This document shows positions 15,753 through 24,260 of a stretch of 64,000 bases of DNA, piece by piece. The DNA is taken from the NCBI RefSeq assembly GCF_008642315.1, contig NZ_CP029192.1:6820001-6884000 (forward strand). The letters are read 5' to 3'. Every line of letters starts with the position of its first letter. The first letter of the stretch is position 1. The stretch comes from Streptomyces venezuelae (GTDB lineage: Bacteria; Actinomycetota; Actinomycetes; Streptomycetales; Streptomycetaceae). Made by a program: the position numbers and the translations under genes. The notes beneath the pieces were generated by a model. The model did no database searches, was not told the origin of the DNA, and saw only the letters and a program-made list of their open reading frames with translations.

Positions 15753-16718
15753 GTGACGTCAGCTTCCCTCGCTTCCCGACTCCGCGTCCCCAGCGGGCCG
15801 CTGTTCTTCCCGGTCACCGCGTACGGGCCCGACGGCTCTCTCGACCTGGAGACCTTCCGCGCCCACGTGCGCGGCGGCATCGAGGCCGGCGCGGCGGCCG
15901 TGTTCGCCTGCTGCGGCACGGGCGAGTTCCACGCCCTGACGCCCGAGGAGTTCCAGGAGTGCGTCGCCGCCGCGGTCGACGAGACGGCGGGCCGGGTGCC
16001 GGTGGTCGCGGGCGCCGGCTACGGCACCGCGCTCGCCGTGCGGTACGCGCGCCTCGCCGAGGAGGCGGGCGCCGACGGACTGCTCGCCATGCCCCCCTAC
16101 CTCGTCGTCGCCGAGCAGGAGGGGCTCGTCCGGCACTACACGGAGCTGGCCGCCGCCACCTCCCTCGACGTCATCGTCTACCAGCGGGACAACGCCGTCC
16201 TCACTCCGGAGACGGTCGTCGAACTCGCCCGCGCGGACGGGATCATCGGCTTCAAGGACGGCCTCGGCGACATGGACCTGATGCAGCGCACGGTCAGCGC
16301 CGTGCGCGCCGAGGTGCCGGGCGACTTCCTGTACTTCAACGGCCTGCCGACCGCCGAGCTCACCGGCCTCGCCTACCGCGGCATCGGCGTGACCCTCTAC
16401 TCCTCGGCGGTCTTCTGCTTCGCGCCGGACATCGCGCTCGCCTTCCACCGCGCGTTCAACGCCGGTACGCCGGAGGGGGACGCCCTGGTGAACCGCCTCG
16501 TCGACGGCTTCTACCGGCCCTTCGTGGAGCTGCGCGCCCTCGGCAGGGGGTACGCGGTCTCCCTCGTCAAGGCGGGCGTGCGGCTCGGCGGTCTGGACGT
16601 CGGGCCCGTGCGGCCGCCGCTGCACGAGCCGGCCGGCGAACACGTCAAGCGGCTCGCCGAACTCGTCGAGCAGGGCCGGGAACTGCTCGGGACCGGGCAC
16701 CCGGGGGCGGGCGCGTGA
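15753..16718 (+). CDS. kdgD: 5-dehydro-4-deoxyglucarate dehydratase
   Basis: 321 residues of the DapA/NAL TIM-barrel family. The Schiff-base lysine is Lys168 in GFKDG, with partner Tyr143 (VIVYQRDN). GTGEFHALTPEEF and the GFKDGLGDMDLM block are characteristic of KdgD. The enzyme decarboxylates and dehydrates 5-dehydro-4-deoxy-D-glucarate to 2,5-dioxopentanoate (EC 4.2.1.41). GTG 15753 has AGGGAGA 5-6 nt upstream. The stop codon overlaps the next start (GTGA). Confidence 0.92.
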   Translation: MTSASLASRLRVPSGPLFFPVTAYGPDGSLDLETFRAHVRGGIEAGAAAVFACCGTGEFHALTPEEFQECVAAAVDETAGRVPVVAGAGYGTALAVRYARLAEEAGADGLLAMPPYLVVAEQEGLVRHYTELAAATSLDVIVYQRDNAVLTPETVVELARADGIIGFKDGLGDMDLMQRTVSAVRAEVPGDFLYFNGLPTAELTGLAYRGIGVTLYSSAVFCFAPDIALAFHRAFNAGTPEGDALVNRLVDGFYRPFVELRALGRGYAVSLVKAGVRLGGLDVGPVRPPLHEPAGEHVKRLAELVEQGRELLGTGHPGAGA

Positions 16719-17887
16719 AGGCCGCCGCGTTCCTCTACCCGTGGGACGTCGTCGGCGACCCCGACGCGCCCGCACGCCTCGCCGACCTCGGCATCCGCCA
16801 GGTCACCCTCGCCTCCGCCTACCACTCCACGCGCGCGCTGACGCCGCGCCACCCGCGCCACCGCATCGTCACGGCCGCGCACGCCGCCGTTTTCTACCCG
16901 CCGGGCGACCGCTGGCAGGGGCGCGAGCTGCGGCCGTACGCGGCCGGGGACTGGGCGCCGGGCGACGCCTACGGGGAGGCGGCGCGGGCCCTTTGCGACG
17001 CCGGGCTCGACGTGCACAGCTGGGTGGTCCTCGCCCACAACTCCCGTATGGGCGACGAGCATCCGGCGACCTCGGTGGTCAACGCCTACGGAGACCGCTA
17101 TCCCTGGGCGCCCTGCATCGCGCAGCCCGCCACGCGCGCGTACCTCGTCGACCTCGCGGTGGAAGCCGCTGTACGCCCGGGGGAGGAGACGCGCGGCACC
17201 GAACTGGAGTCCTGCGGCTGGTACGGCCTCGCGCACCTGCACGCCCACGACAAGATCGGCGGCGTCGCCCTGGGGGAGGCCGGGCAGTACCTGATGTCGC
17301 TCTGCTTCTGCGGCGCCTGCCGGGAGGGGTACGCGGGACAGGGACTCGATCCCGACCAACTGGCGGTCACCGTGCGCCGGGCGCTGGAGCCGGTGTGGCG
17401 CGGCGGCGAGGAGGGGGGTGGATGGCCCGCCGTCGAGAAGCTGCTCGGCGCGGACCGGGCGGCGGCCACGCGCGCGTGGCGCGAGGAAACCGCCCGCACC
17501 CTCCAGGGGACCGTCGTCGCCGCCGTCCGCGCGGCGGCCCCGACCGGGTTCCAGGTACTGCTGCACGCCGACCCAGTGACCCACCACTGCGGAGCCAACG
17601 CGGGCGTCGACCCCGGGCACATCCTCTCCGTGGCCGACGGTGTGGTCGTGCCCTGCACGGGCGGGGCGCACCTCCTGGAGCCGTTCGCCGCGCGCGCCGC
17701 GGACGGGGTGGTCCTGGCGGCCAACCTCACCGTGGTGAGCGGCATGGGCGGCAGCCCCGCGACCCTCGCCGCCGACGCGGCGCGCGCGGCCGAGCTGGGC
17801 GCCACGGAACTGCGGCTCTACCACGCCGGTTTGGCCTCGGACGCCGACCTCGCGCACGTCGCGGAGGCCCTGTCGCACGCCGAGTGA
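16715..17887 (+). CDS. Alanine-rich protein of unknown function in the uronate operon
   Basis: 390 residues from GTG 16715, overlapping the kdgD stop by 4 bp, so the two are translationally coupled. No family is assigned with confidence. The order of blocks suggests a TIM-barrel sugar-acting enzyme: PWDVVGDPDAPARLADLGIRQ at the N-terminus, HSWVVLAHNSRMG, ESCGWYGLAHLHAHDKIG, then two Cys (LCFCGAC) and VLLHADPVTHHCG near 280. Acidic residues and His follow several predicted strands. There is no signal peptide. The coupling to KdgD points to a role in uronate or aldarate breakdown; that is inference. Confidence 0.75.
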   Translation: MKAAAFLYPWDVVGDPDAPARLADLGIRQVTLASAYHSTRALTPRHPRHRIVTAAHAAVFYPPGDRWQGRELRPYAAGDWAPGDAYGEAARALCDAGLDVHSWVVLAHNSRMGDEHPATSVVNAYGDRYPWAPCIAQPATRAYLVDLAVEAAVRPGEETRGTELESCGWYGLAHLHAHDKIGGVALGEAGQYLMSLCFCGACREGYAGQGLDPDQLAVTVRRALEPVWRGGEEGGGWPAVEKLLGADRAAATRAWREETARTLQGTVVAAVRAAAPTGFQVLLHADPVTHHCGANAGVDPGHILSVADGVVVPCTGGAHLLEPFAARAADGVVLAANLTVVSGMGGSPATLAADAARAAELGATELRLYHAGLASDADLAHVAEALSHAE

Positions 17888-17948
17888 TCACCGATACGAT
17901 CCGCGCACCACTACCGTCACTCCCGTACCACGGGACAGAGGGGGAAGA

Positions 17949-19334
17949 GTGCGCAACAAGGGGATATCCGCGCTGGTCTGCGCCGGAGTGATGGCGGGCG
18001 CCGCGGCGCTCGGCGCCGCACCGTCCGCGGCGGCGCAGGCGCCGACGGCAGCTCACGAGGAGGCCGCGGCGACCGGCAAGGAGACCGCAGCCGGAACCAC
18101 CGCGTCCGGCATCCGCGAGCGCCTGGAGCGAATACCGGGCATGACGGTCGTCTCCGTGGCGGACAAGGAGGGTCACCCCCTCTACACGCTCACGTACAAG
18201 CAGCCCGTCGACCACCGCAGGCCCCACGGCGCCACCTTCACGCAGCGCGCCACGCTCTGGCACAAGGCCACGGACAAGCCGACGGTTTTGTACACCGGCG
18301 GCTACACCCTCGCCGGCGGCACCACCGCCCTCACCAAGCTCATCGACGCCAACCAGGTCAGCGTCGAGCACCGCTACTTCGCCGAGTCACGGCCCAAGGG
18401 CGCCGCGGGCGACGACTGGTCCAAGATGACCGTCGAGCAGGAGGCCGCGGACGAGCACCGCCTCACCCGTGCCCTGCGCGGCATCGAGAAGGGCAAGTGG
18501 CTCGGCACCGGCGCCAGCAAGGGCGGCATGACCGCGACGTACCACGAGCGCTTCTACCCCGAGGACCTCGACGCGGTCGTCGCGTTCGTCGCGCCGAACG
18601 ACGCGGACAACCGCGACGACTCCGGCTACGAACGCTTCTTCAGGACGGTCGGCACCAAGGAGTGCAGGAACGCGCTGAACGCCGTGCAGCGCGAGATGCT
18701 CGTACGCCGTGACGCGCTGCTGCCGCGCTTCGAGAAGGAGGCCGCGGCGGAGGGCCACACCTTCCACGAGACCCTCGGCACCACCGACCGCGCCTACGAG
18801 TTCGCGGTCCTGGACCAGGTGTGGAACTTCTGGCAGTCCGGCACCGCGGCCGACTGTCCGACCGTGCCCGACGCGAAGAAGGCCACCGACGACGAGCTCT
18901 ACTCCTGGTCGAAGGAGCACGGCTTCAGCGTCTACCGCGACCAGGAACTCGGCACCAACGGCACAGGCCCCTACTACCGCCAGGCAGCCACCCAACTCGG
19001 CTGGGCCGACCTCAGGTTCACCCACCTCAAGGACGTCCGCCACTACCCGGACGTCTACCAGCCCAACTCGGTGCTGCCCGCCGCCATGCGCGGCACGTAC
19101 ACCAACAGGACCATCGCGGACGTCGACCGCTGGGTGAAGAAGCGCGGTCACCGCATGATGTTCGTCTACGGCGAGAACGACCCGTGGAGCGCCGAGAAGT
19201 TCACCCCGAGCCACCACGACTCGTACCGCTACGTGGTCCCCGGCGCCAACCACGGCGCCTCGATCGCGAAACTCCCCGCGGCCGAGCAGGCGAAGGCGGT
19301 CGCGACCATCAAGCGCTGGGCGGACGTGAAGTAA
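17949..19334 (+). CDS. Secreted S28-family tripeptidyl/prolyl aminopeptidase
   Basis: 461 residues. A Sec signal peptide of about 29 residues ends near AAAQA, followed by a short pro-like segment. The S28 signatures are present: VEHRYFAESRP, GTGASKGGMTATYH with nucleophile Ser190, GENDPW for the acid, and ANHGAS for His near the C-terminus. This matches the Streptomyces extracellular proline-specific tripeptidyl aminopeptidase group. GTG 17949 has GGGGAAGA just upstream. The last 26 bp overlap the convergent MFS gene. Confidence 0.88.
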   Translation: MRNKGISALVCAGVMAGAAALGAAPSAAAQAPTAAHEEAAATGKETAAGTTASGIRERLERIPGMTVVSVADKEGHPLYTLTYKQPVDHRRPHGATFTQRATLWHKATDKPTVLYTGGYTLAGGTTALTKLIDANQVSVEHRYFAESRPKGAAGDDWSKMTVEQEAADEHRLTRALRGIEKGKWLGTGASKGGMTATYHERFYPEDLDAVVAFVAPNDADNRDDSGYERFFRTVGTKECRNALNAVQREMLVRRDALLPRFEKEAAAEGHTFHETLGTTDRAYEFAVLDQVWNFWQSGTAADCPTVPDAKKATDDELYSWSKEHGFSVYRDQELGTNGTGPYYRQAATQLGWADLRFTHLKDVRHYPDVYQPNSVLPAAMRGTYTNRTIADVDRWVKKRGHRMMFVYGENDPWSAEKFTPSHHDSYRYVVPGANHGASIAKLPAAEQAKAVATIKRWADVK

Positions 19335-20517
19335 CCCGGTCCTCCCGGGACCTCAGCAGGGGTGCGGCTATCAGTAGGCGTGCCCCTGCCAGTGCCGGGA
19401 GGAGGATCGCCAGGTCGACGGTCTCCACCAGGGCCGCGCCCGTCGCGATGCCGAGGGCGGTCGGGGCGAACATCAGCGTGTTCGCCGTGGCCGCCACCCG
19501 GCCGAGGAGCGCGTCCGGTGTCTCGCGCTGTACCGCCGTCAGGCCCGCGATCAGGACGCACGGCAGTCCGGCGCCGTTCGTGAGGCTTCCGGCGAGGGCC
19601 GTCGCGTCGTTCGGGATCGCGGAGAGCATCGCCGCGAGGGCGGTCAGGGCGATGCCCGCGCCGCCGAACCGGCGCGCCCCGAGCCGGCGGATCAGTGACC
19701 CCGACGCCACGCCCACCGCGACGGAGCCGACGCCCTGGGCGACGTACAGGACGCCCGTGTAGGAGGGGGAGCGGCCGAGGTTCTCGACGATGGCGTAGAC
19801 CGTCGCGCCGCTGATGCCCGAGGTCAGCATCGTCAGGCCGCCCGCCACCACGAGGGGGCGCAGGCGCGTGTGGTTCCGGAGGTAGCGGGCTCCCTCCGCC
19901 GTTCTTTCGCGCAGGGGCGTGGGGTCGGGCGGCGGTGTGGTCTCGCTGACCCGCAGCAGTGCGAACATGCCCGCCGCGAGGACGAACGTCACCGCGTCCA
20001 GGAGGGCCACCCGTGCGCCCCCGTACGCGGCGAACAGGCCCGCCCCCGCGAGCGGTGCCACCAGCTTCATGCCCTCGTTCGCGGACATCCGCAGGCCGTT
20101 GAAGTCGCCGAGGAGCTCCTTGTCGAGCGCCGTCGCGGACAGGGCCGCCTCCGCCGCGTCGGTGACGACGCCGCACGCGCCGTACACCACGAGGACCGTG
20201 AAGAGGATCCACAGCCGGGCCGACGTGTCCACCGTGTACAGGGAAAGGAGCAGCACGCCCAGGGCCAGGTTCGCGGTCACCAGGAGCGGTCTGCGGCGCG
20301 TGCGGTCGGCGAGGGTGCCGAGGAGCGGGCCGGTGAGGGTGGGGGCCCACAGGGCGAGCTGGCAGAGGGCGGCGAGTCCGTCCGAACCCGTCAGCTCCTT
20401 CACCCAGATCCCGGAGGCGAGCCACAGCGCGGAGGTCCCGAAGCCGGAGACCAGCACGGCGCCCAGGTACAGGCCCGCGTTGCGGTCCCGCAGGACGCGT
20501 CCGATCGAAGTTTCCAT
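19309..20517 (-). CDS. MFS transporter
   Basis: 402 residues with about 12 membrane helices and the loop motif GTLADRTRRRPLL between helices 2 and 3. It resembles the enterobactin/macrolide-exporter branch of MFS, so drug or metabolite efflux is likely; the substrate is unknown. Its 3' end overlaps the end of the convergent peptidase gene by 26 bp, so transcripts of the two genes are antisense there. No clear ribosome binding site is seen before ATG 20517. Confidence 0.85.
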   Translation of the reverse strand: METSIGRVLRDRNAGLYLGAVLVSGFGTSALWLASGIWVKELTGSDGLAALCQLALWAPTLTGPLLGTLADRTRRRPLLVTANLALGVLLLSLYTVDTSARLWILFTVLVVYGACGVVTDAAEAALSATALDKELLGDFNGLRMSANEGMKLVAPLAGAGLFAAYGGARVALLDAVTFVLAAGMFALLRVSETTPPPDPTPLRERTAEGARYLRNHTRLRPLVVAGGLTMLTSGISGATVYAIVENLGRSPSYTGVLYVAQGVGSVAVGVASGSLIRRLGARRFGGAGIALTALAAMLSAIPNDATALAGSLTNGAGLPCVLIAGLTAVQRETPDALLGRVAATANTLMFAPTALGIATGAALVETVDLAILLPALAGARLLIAAPLLRSREDRVTSRPPSA

Positions 20518-20651
20518 GGGTGGTGATGGTGGTGACTAAGGGGCCCTGTCGGGTATTGGGTGACTTCCCGAGCGGAGCGCGATGAGTTCGGGGCGCGGGG
20601 GCGGTCTGCAAGGGGAGACGTACCGTATTCGCATCCTCAGAAGGACATCCC

Positions 20652-21242
20652 ATGGCCGACATGTTCGACTTCGGGCCGCAGGCCCGCCTCGTGGCGCGGG
20701 TCGCCGAGCGCATCACCGACGAGCAGCTCGCGGCGCCCACCCCCTGCCCCGAGTACGCGGTGCGCAATGTTCTGGGCCATGTGCTGGGCCTCTCCCACGC
20801 CTTCGACCGGGCCGCGCACAAGGACTTCGTGCCCGAGCTCGACCGCGACCCGGGCAGCACGCTCCCGGACATCGGTCCGGGCTGGCGCGCGGACCTGCCG
20901 AAGGCCCTCGCCGCCCTCGTCGACGCCTGGCGCGACCCGGCGGCCTGGGAGGGCATGACCCGCGCGGGCGGCCTCGACCTGCCCGGTAAGGTCGCCGGAC
21001 TCGTCGCCCTCGACGAACTCGTCGTGCACGGCTGGGACCTGGCGCGCGCCACCGGCCAGGAGTACGCCCCCGACGAGGCGAGCCTGCGGGCCGCCGAGGC
21101 GCTCCTCACGCCCGCCGAGGGCGGTGACGGGGGCGACAGCGGGTTCTTTGGGGCGCCCGTTTCCGTCGCCGACGATGCTCCCCTCCTCGACCGCGTGATC
21201 GGCCTGAGCGGGCGCGACCCCCGCTGGGAGGCGCGGTCCTGA
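20652..21242 (+). CDS. TIGR03086-type DinB-like metal-binding protein
   Basis: 196 residues of the DinB/mycothiol-dependent maleylpyruvate isomerase N-terminal fold. The TIGR03086 signature TPCPEYAVRNVLGHVLG is at about 30-46, and ELVVHGWDLARATGQ near 120 gives the last metal His (HGWDL). The fold usually holds a divalent metal and uses mycothiol or another thiol; the substrate of this branch is unknown. ATG 20652 has AAGGA 7 nt upstream. Confidence 0.82.
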   Translation: MADMFDFGPQARLVARVAERITDEQLAAPTPCPEYAVRNVLGHVLGLSHAFDRAAHKDFVPELDRDPGSTLPDIGPGWRADLPKALAALVDAWRDPAAWEGMTRAGGLDLPGKVAGLVALDELVVHGWDLARATGQEYAPDEASLRAAEALLTPAEGGDGGDSGFFGAPVSVADDAPLLDRVIGLSGRDPRWEARS

Positions 21243-21349
21243 CCCAGGTATGGATCAGGTAAAGGGTCGGCCCGCGGTCTCCCCAGGGACGGGTTGATGC
21301 GCGTAGACAGTCCTTGACCTGCCCGAACCCTGATGCGGAGACGCAATAC

Positions 21350-22147
21350 ATGCGCAAGTCCCTACGTGTGGCCGGCCTGGCCACTGCCTGCACCGTCGCC
21401 GGCGCCGCCCTCTACGCCACCGGCGCCGCCAGTGCCGACCAGGCCCGGCCCCGGCCCACCAAGGAGCCCCACAACATAGGCCTGCTCGTCGGCGAGATCG
21501 ACGAGTACTACGGCGCGTCCAAGGGCGCGGACGGCGTCTGGAAGTCCTCGCCCGACAGCCCGTACGCCAAGGACCTGGCCCGCATCCAGGCCAGGGCGAA
21601 GAAGGACATCAGGAAGGCCGCGCGGCACCCGCACCGCGGTCACGGCAAGAAGCCGGCCATCGTCCTCGACGTCGACGACACCGCGCTGCTCAGCTTCGAT
21701 TATGAGAAGACCGCCAACTACGTGTACGACAACGACAGTTGGGACGCGTACGTCAAGGCGGCCAAGCGCCCCGCGGTCTTCGGCATGCCCGAACTCGTGG
21801 CGTACGCGAAGCGCCACGGCGTCGAGGTCTTCTTCCTCACCGGCCTCGCCGAGTCGCAGCGCGAGGGCGCCGTCACCAACCTCGCCAAGGCGGGCTACAG
21901 GACGCCGCTCGACCGCACGCACGTGTTCACCAAGAACAAGCCGAACCCGCCCGCCTACCTGAGCCACTGCGCCACGCCGGACGCCTGGAAGTGCGACACC
22001 GTCCAGTTCAAGGAGGGCACGCGCAAACACATCGAGTTCACCGGCTACAACATCATCGGCAGCTTCGGCGACCAGGTCTCCGACCTCGCCGGCGGTTACG
22101 CGGACCGGACGTACAAGCTCCCGAACCCGACGTACTTCGTGGGTTAG
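21350..22147 (+). CDS. Secreted HAD-superfamily acid phosphatase
   Basis: 265 residues. A signal peptide (about 1-29, ending GAASA) is followed by a class B/C acid phosphatase domain. The DVDDT motif (Asp107 nucleophile, Asp109 acid) is motif I, FFLTGLAES motif II, and FGDQVSDLAGG motif IV. It should release phosphate from external monoesters. Two Cys (SHC..., WKC) about 8 residues apart may form a disulphide. ATG 21350 has GGAG 9 nt upstream. Confidence 0.88.
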   Translation: MRKSLRVAGLATACTVAGAALYATGAASADQARPRPTKEPHNIGLLVGEIDEYYGASKGADGVWKSSPDSPYAKDLARIQARAKKDIRKAARHPHRGHGKKPAIVLDVDDTALLSFDYEKTANYVYDNDSWDAYVKAAKRPAVFGMPELVAYAKRHGVEVFFLTGLAESQREGAVTNLAKAGYRTPLDRTHVFTKNKPNPPAYLSHCATPDAWKCDTVQFKEGTRKHIEFTGYNIIGSFGDQVSDLAGGYADRTYKLPNPTYFVG

Positions 22148-22269
22148 ACGCACTCCGCGGGAGGGCGCGGTAGCGGCGGTCGAGGAGTCGCACAGCGAGA
22201 TAGGTTGTAATCCTGACTAGGTCGGCATACGGTCTAGGTAGCTCAGTCGCTCAGGGTAGGGGGAACCTC

Positions 22270-23007
22270 ATGACCATCTCGCCGGACTTCTCGGCCGCCT
22301 CGACGGCCGTCACCGCCGTGTTCGCCGCATATCTGCTCCTCGGCGAGCCGTGGGCCGGACGACGGATGTACGGCTCGCTGGCCCGCCGCAGGGACACCGA
22401 ACCCCGCGCCCTGGTCCGCTACTTCGGGCTCGTCCTCACCCTCTGGTGGGCCTTCGCCGCCCTCGCCGTCGCGGTCCTGCTGCTCTCGCCCGGCGCGGAC
22501 GCCGCCGACTTCGGCCTCACGGCGCCGGACCGGCCCGTGTACGTCGTCACCGGCATCCTCCTCGCCGCCGCGATCGTCGCCGCCTCCGGGCGGAACTTCC
22601 ACGACCTCACCCAGCGGGGCAGGAACGTGCCGGGGCTGGCCTCCATCGAGGCGATGCTGCCGCGCACCGCCGAGGAGCGCAGGTTCGCGATCGCCGTCGC
22701 CGTCACCGACGGCGTCGGCGCCGAACTCGTCTACCGCGGCCTCCTCATCGCCTTCGGCGTCGGAGCGCTCGGCCTCGACCTCTACGCGGCGGCGGCCCTC
22801 TCGGTCCTCGTCTACGCGGTCGCCGGGTTCTACCAGGGCTACCGGGGCGTCCTCGCCTTCGCGCTCCTCGGCGCGGTGTTCACCGGCCTCTACCTCGCCA
22901 CGGGCAGCCTCCTGCTCCCCGTCGCCGTGCACGTCTTCCTCTCCGTACGCGATCTGACGCTGCCCGCGCCGGAGAAGCCGCGCGTCGCGCACGAAGCCGC
23001 CGTCTGA
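22270..23007 (+). CDS. CPBP-family membrane protein with altered active site
   Basis: 245 residues with about seven membrane helices. It matches CPBP (CAAX/Abi) intramembrane proteases, but motif 1 reads AELVYRG (Ala151-Glu152) instead of EE...R, and motif 2 reads VAGFYQG where a His normally stands (Gly186). The last His (221, PVAVHVFLSVRD) is kept. Loss of a Glu and a His of the catalytic set suggests no protease activity. ATG 22270 has GGGGGAA upstream. It is 14 nt upstream of the PadR gene, in one operon. Confidence 0.8.
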   Translation: MTISPDFSAASTAVTAVFAAYLLLGEPWAGRRMYGSLARRRDTEPRALVRYFGLVLTLWWAFAALAVAVLLLSPGADAADFGLTAPDRPVYVVTGILLAAAIVAASGRNFHDLTQRGRNVPGLASIEAMLPRTAEERRFAIAVAVTDGVGAELVYRGLLIAFGVGALGLDLYAAAALSVLVYAVAGFYQGYRGVLAFALLGAVFTGLYLATGSLLLPVAVHVFLSVRDLTLPAPEKPRVAHEAAV

Positions 23008-23021
23008 AGGAGAGATGTGAC

Positions 23022-23366
23022 GTGACGACCGACCGCCGCGCCAGCTGGTTCAAGGGCGTCCTCGACCTGCTGGTGCTCGCCGCCCTCACCGACGGCGAGA
23101 GCTACGGCTACGAGATCGCCAAACAACTCGGAGCCGCGGGCTTCGGCCAGATCAAGGGCGGCACGCTCTACCCCGTGCTCAACCGCCTGGAGGAGGCGGA
23201 TCTGGTCGCCGCGGAGTTCCGGGTCACCGAGAAGGGGCCCGGCCGGCGCTACTACCGGCTCACCGACGCCGGGCGCGAGACCCTCGGCGAACAGGGCGGG
23301 CTGTGGCTCGCCTTCGACGGATCCGTACGCGAGGCCCTCGCGAAGGCGGGAGTGGAACCACGATGA
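23022..23366 (+). CDS. PadR-family transcriptional regulator
   Basis: 114 residues. The winged helix (LVLAALTDGESYGYEIAKQL, IKGGTLYPVLNRLEEADLV, PGRRYYRLTDAGRE) is the complete PadR core with no long C-terminal domain. GTG 23022 has AGGAGAG 8 nt upstream. Its stop overlaps the next gene (ATGA), whose product has an HAAS-like N-terminal region; such pairs are common in Gram-positive bacteria. It probably represses its own operon. Confidence 0.9.
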   Translation: MTTDRRASWFKGVLDLLVLAALTDGESYGYEIAKQLGAAGFGQIKGGTLYPVLNRLEEADLVAAEFRVTEKGPGRRYYRLTDAGRETLGEQGGLWLAFDGSVREALAKAGVEPR

Positions 23367-24133
23367 CCACGCAGAACACGCCCTCCGCGCCGTACATGCG
23401 GGACGGCTACCTCATCGACCTCGCCGAGCGGCTCCGGGCACGCGGCCTGCCCGCCGACCGCGTCGAGACGACCGTCACGGACCTCGCCGCGCACCTCGAA
23501 GAGTCCGGGGCCGAGGACGCGGAGGCCGAGTTCGGGCCCGCGGACGAGTTCGCCGCCCAGCTGGTGCCCGACACGGGGGTGCGGGCACCAGGGGCGGCGG
23601 ATCGGCCGGACGCCACGGTGGAGACCTGGCGCTGGACCGCCGACACCTACGTCGACGAGAAGCTCCTCAACCGCTTCGGTGACGAGGGCTGGGAGGTCGA
23701 ACGCGTCGACGCCATCGGCCGCTTCGTCAGCCACCGGGACCTGGCGCAGCCGCAGCGCTGGGAGTACCGGCGCGAGCTCGTCACGCGCGGGCGCGAGGGC
23801 CTCGACGAGCGGCTCGCCCCGGACGGCTGGGAGGCCTGCGGGACATGGGTGATCTACGCCTGGTTCAAGCGGCCGCGGGCGGCGAGCCTCGGGCCGGGCG
23901 CCCGGGTGGAGTCGCCGCCGCCGGTGCCGGAGCGGTCCCGCTTCTTCAGCCGCAAGTTCTACGTGCTCCTCGCGGTGCTCGCCCTCGCGGTGGCCGTCGC
24001 CGGTGTCTCCGCGGCCGTCGGCGACGGGGACGCGAGCTCCGGGCTCGGGCTCGTGGTGGGGATGTTCGCCGGGGCGGGCACGGTCGTGGGCCTGGCGTGG
24101 GCGCTCCAGATGTGGCGAGGGCGCCGCCCCTGA
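23363..24133 (+). CDS. PadR-coupled membrane protein with HAAS-like N-terminus
   Basis: 256 residues. The N-terminal helical segment (YLIDLAERLRARGLPADRVETTVTDLAAHLEES) resembles the HAAS/DUF1700 domains found next to PadR regulators. A central soluble region rich in Trp (ETWRWTADTYVDEKLLNRFGDEGWEVERV) is followed by two membrane helices at about 192-213 and 224-246. It overlaps the PadR gene by 4 bp. It may sense the membrane or modulate PadR; this is inferred from context. A terminator hairpin overlaps its stop codon. Confidence 0.75.
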   Translation: MTTQNTPSAPYMRDGYLIDLAERLRARGLPADRVETTVTDLAAHLEESGAEDAEAEFGPADEFAAQLVPDTGVRAPGAADRPDATVETWRWTADTYVDEKLLNRFGDEGWEVERVDAIGRFVSHRDLAQPQRWEYRRELVTRGREGLDERLAPDGWEACGTWVIYAWFKRPRAASLGPGARVESPPPVPERSRFFSRKFYVLLAVLALAVAVAGVSAAVGDGDASSGLGLVVGMFAGAGTVVGLAWALQMWRGRRP

Positions 24134-24159
24134 CCCGGGGGAGCGGGCGGGGCGGCGCC
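24120..24159. terminator. Terminator hairpin at the end of the PadR operon
   Basis: An 11-bp perfect inverted repeat, GGCGCCGCCCC (24120-24130) with 24149-24159, covers the stop codon and lies between convergent genes. Confidence 0.75.
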
Positions 24160-24260
24160 TCGGGGGAGGGCGGCGTCGGACGGGTGCGCGCGCGGCGGGC
24201 GCAGGACGTCAGGTGCGCGGCCTCAAGACGTCGGGCGGCCGCGGTCGTGCCGTCGTCCGC

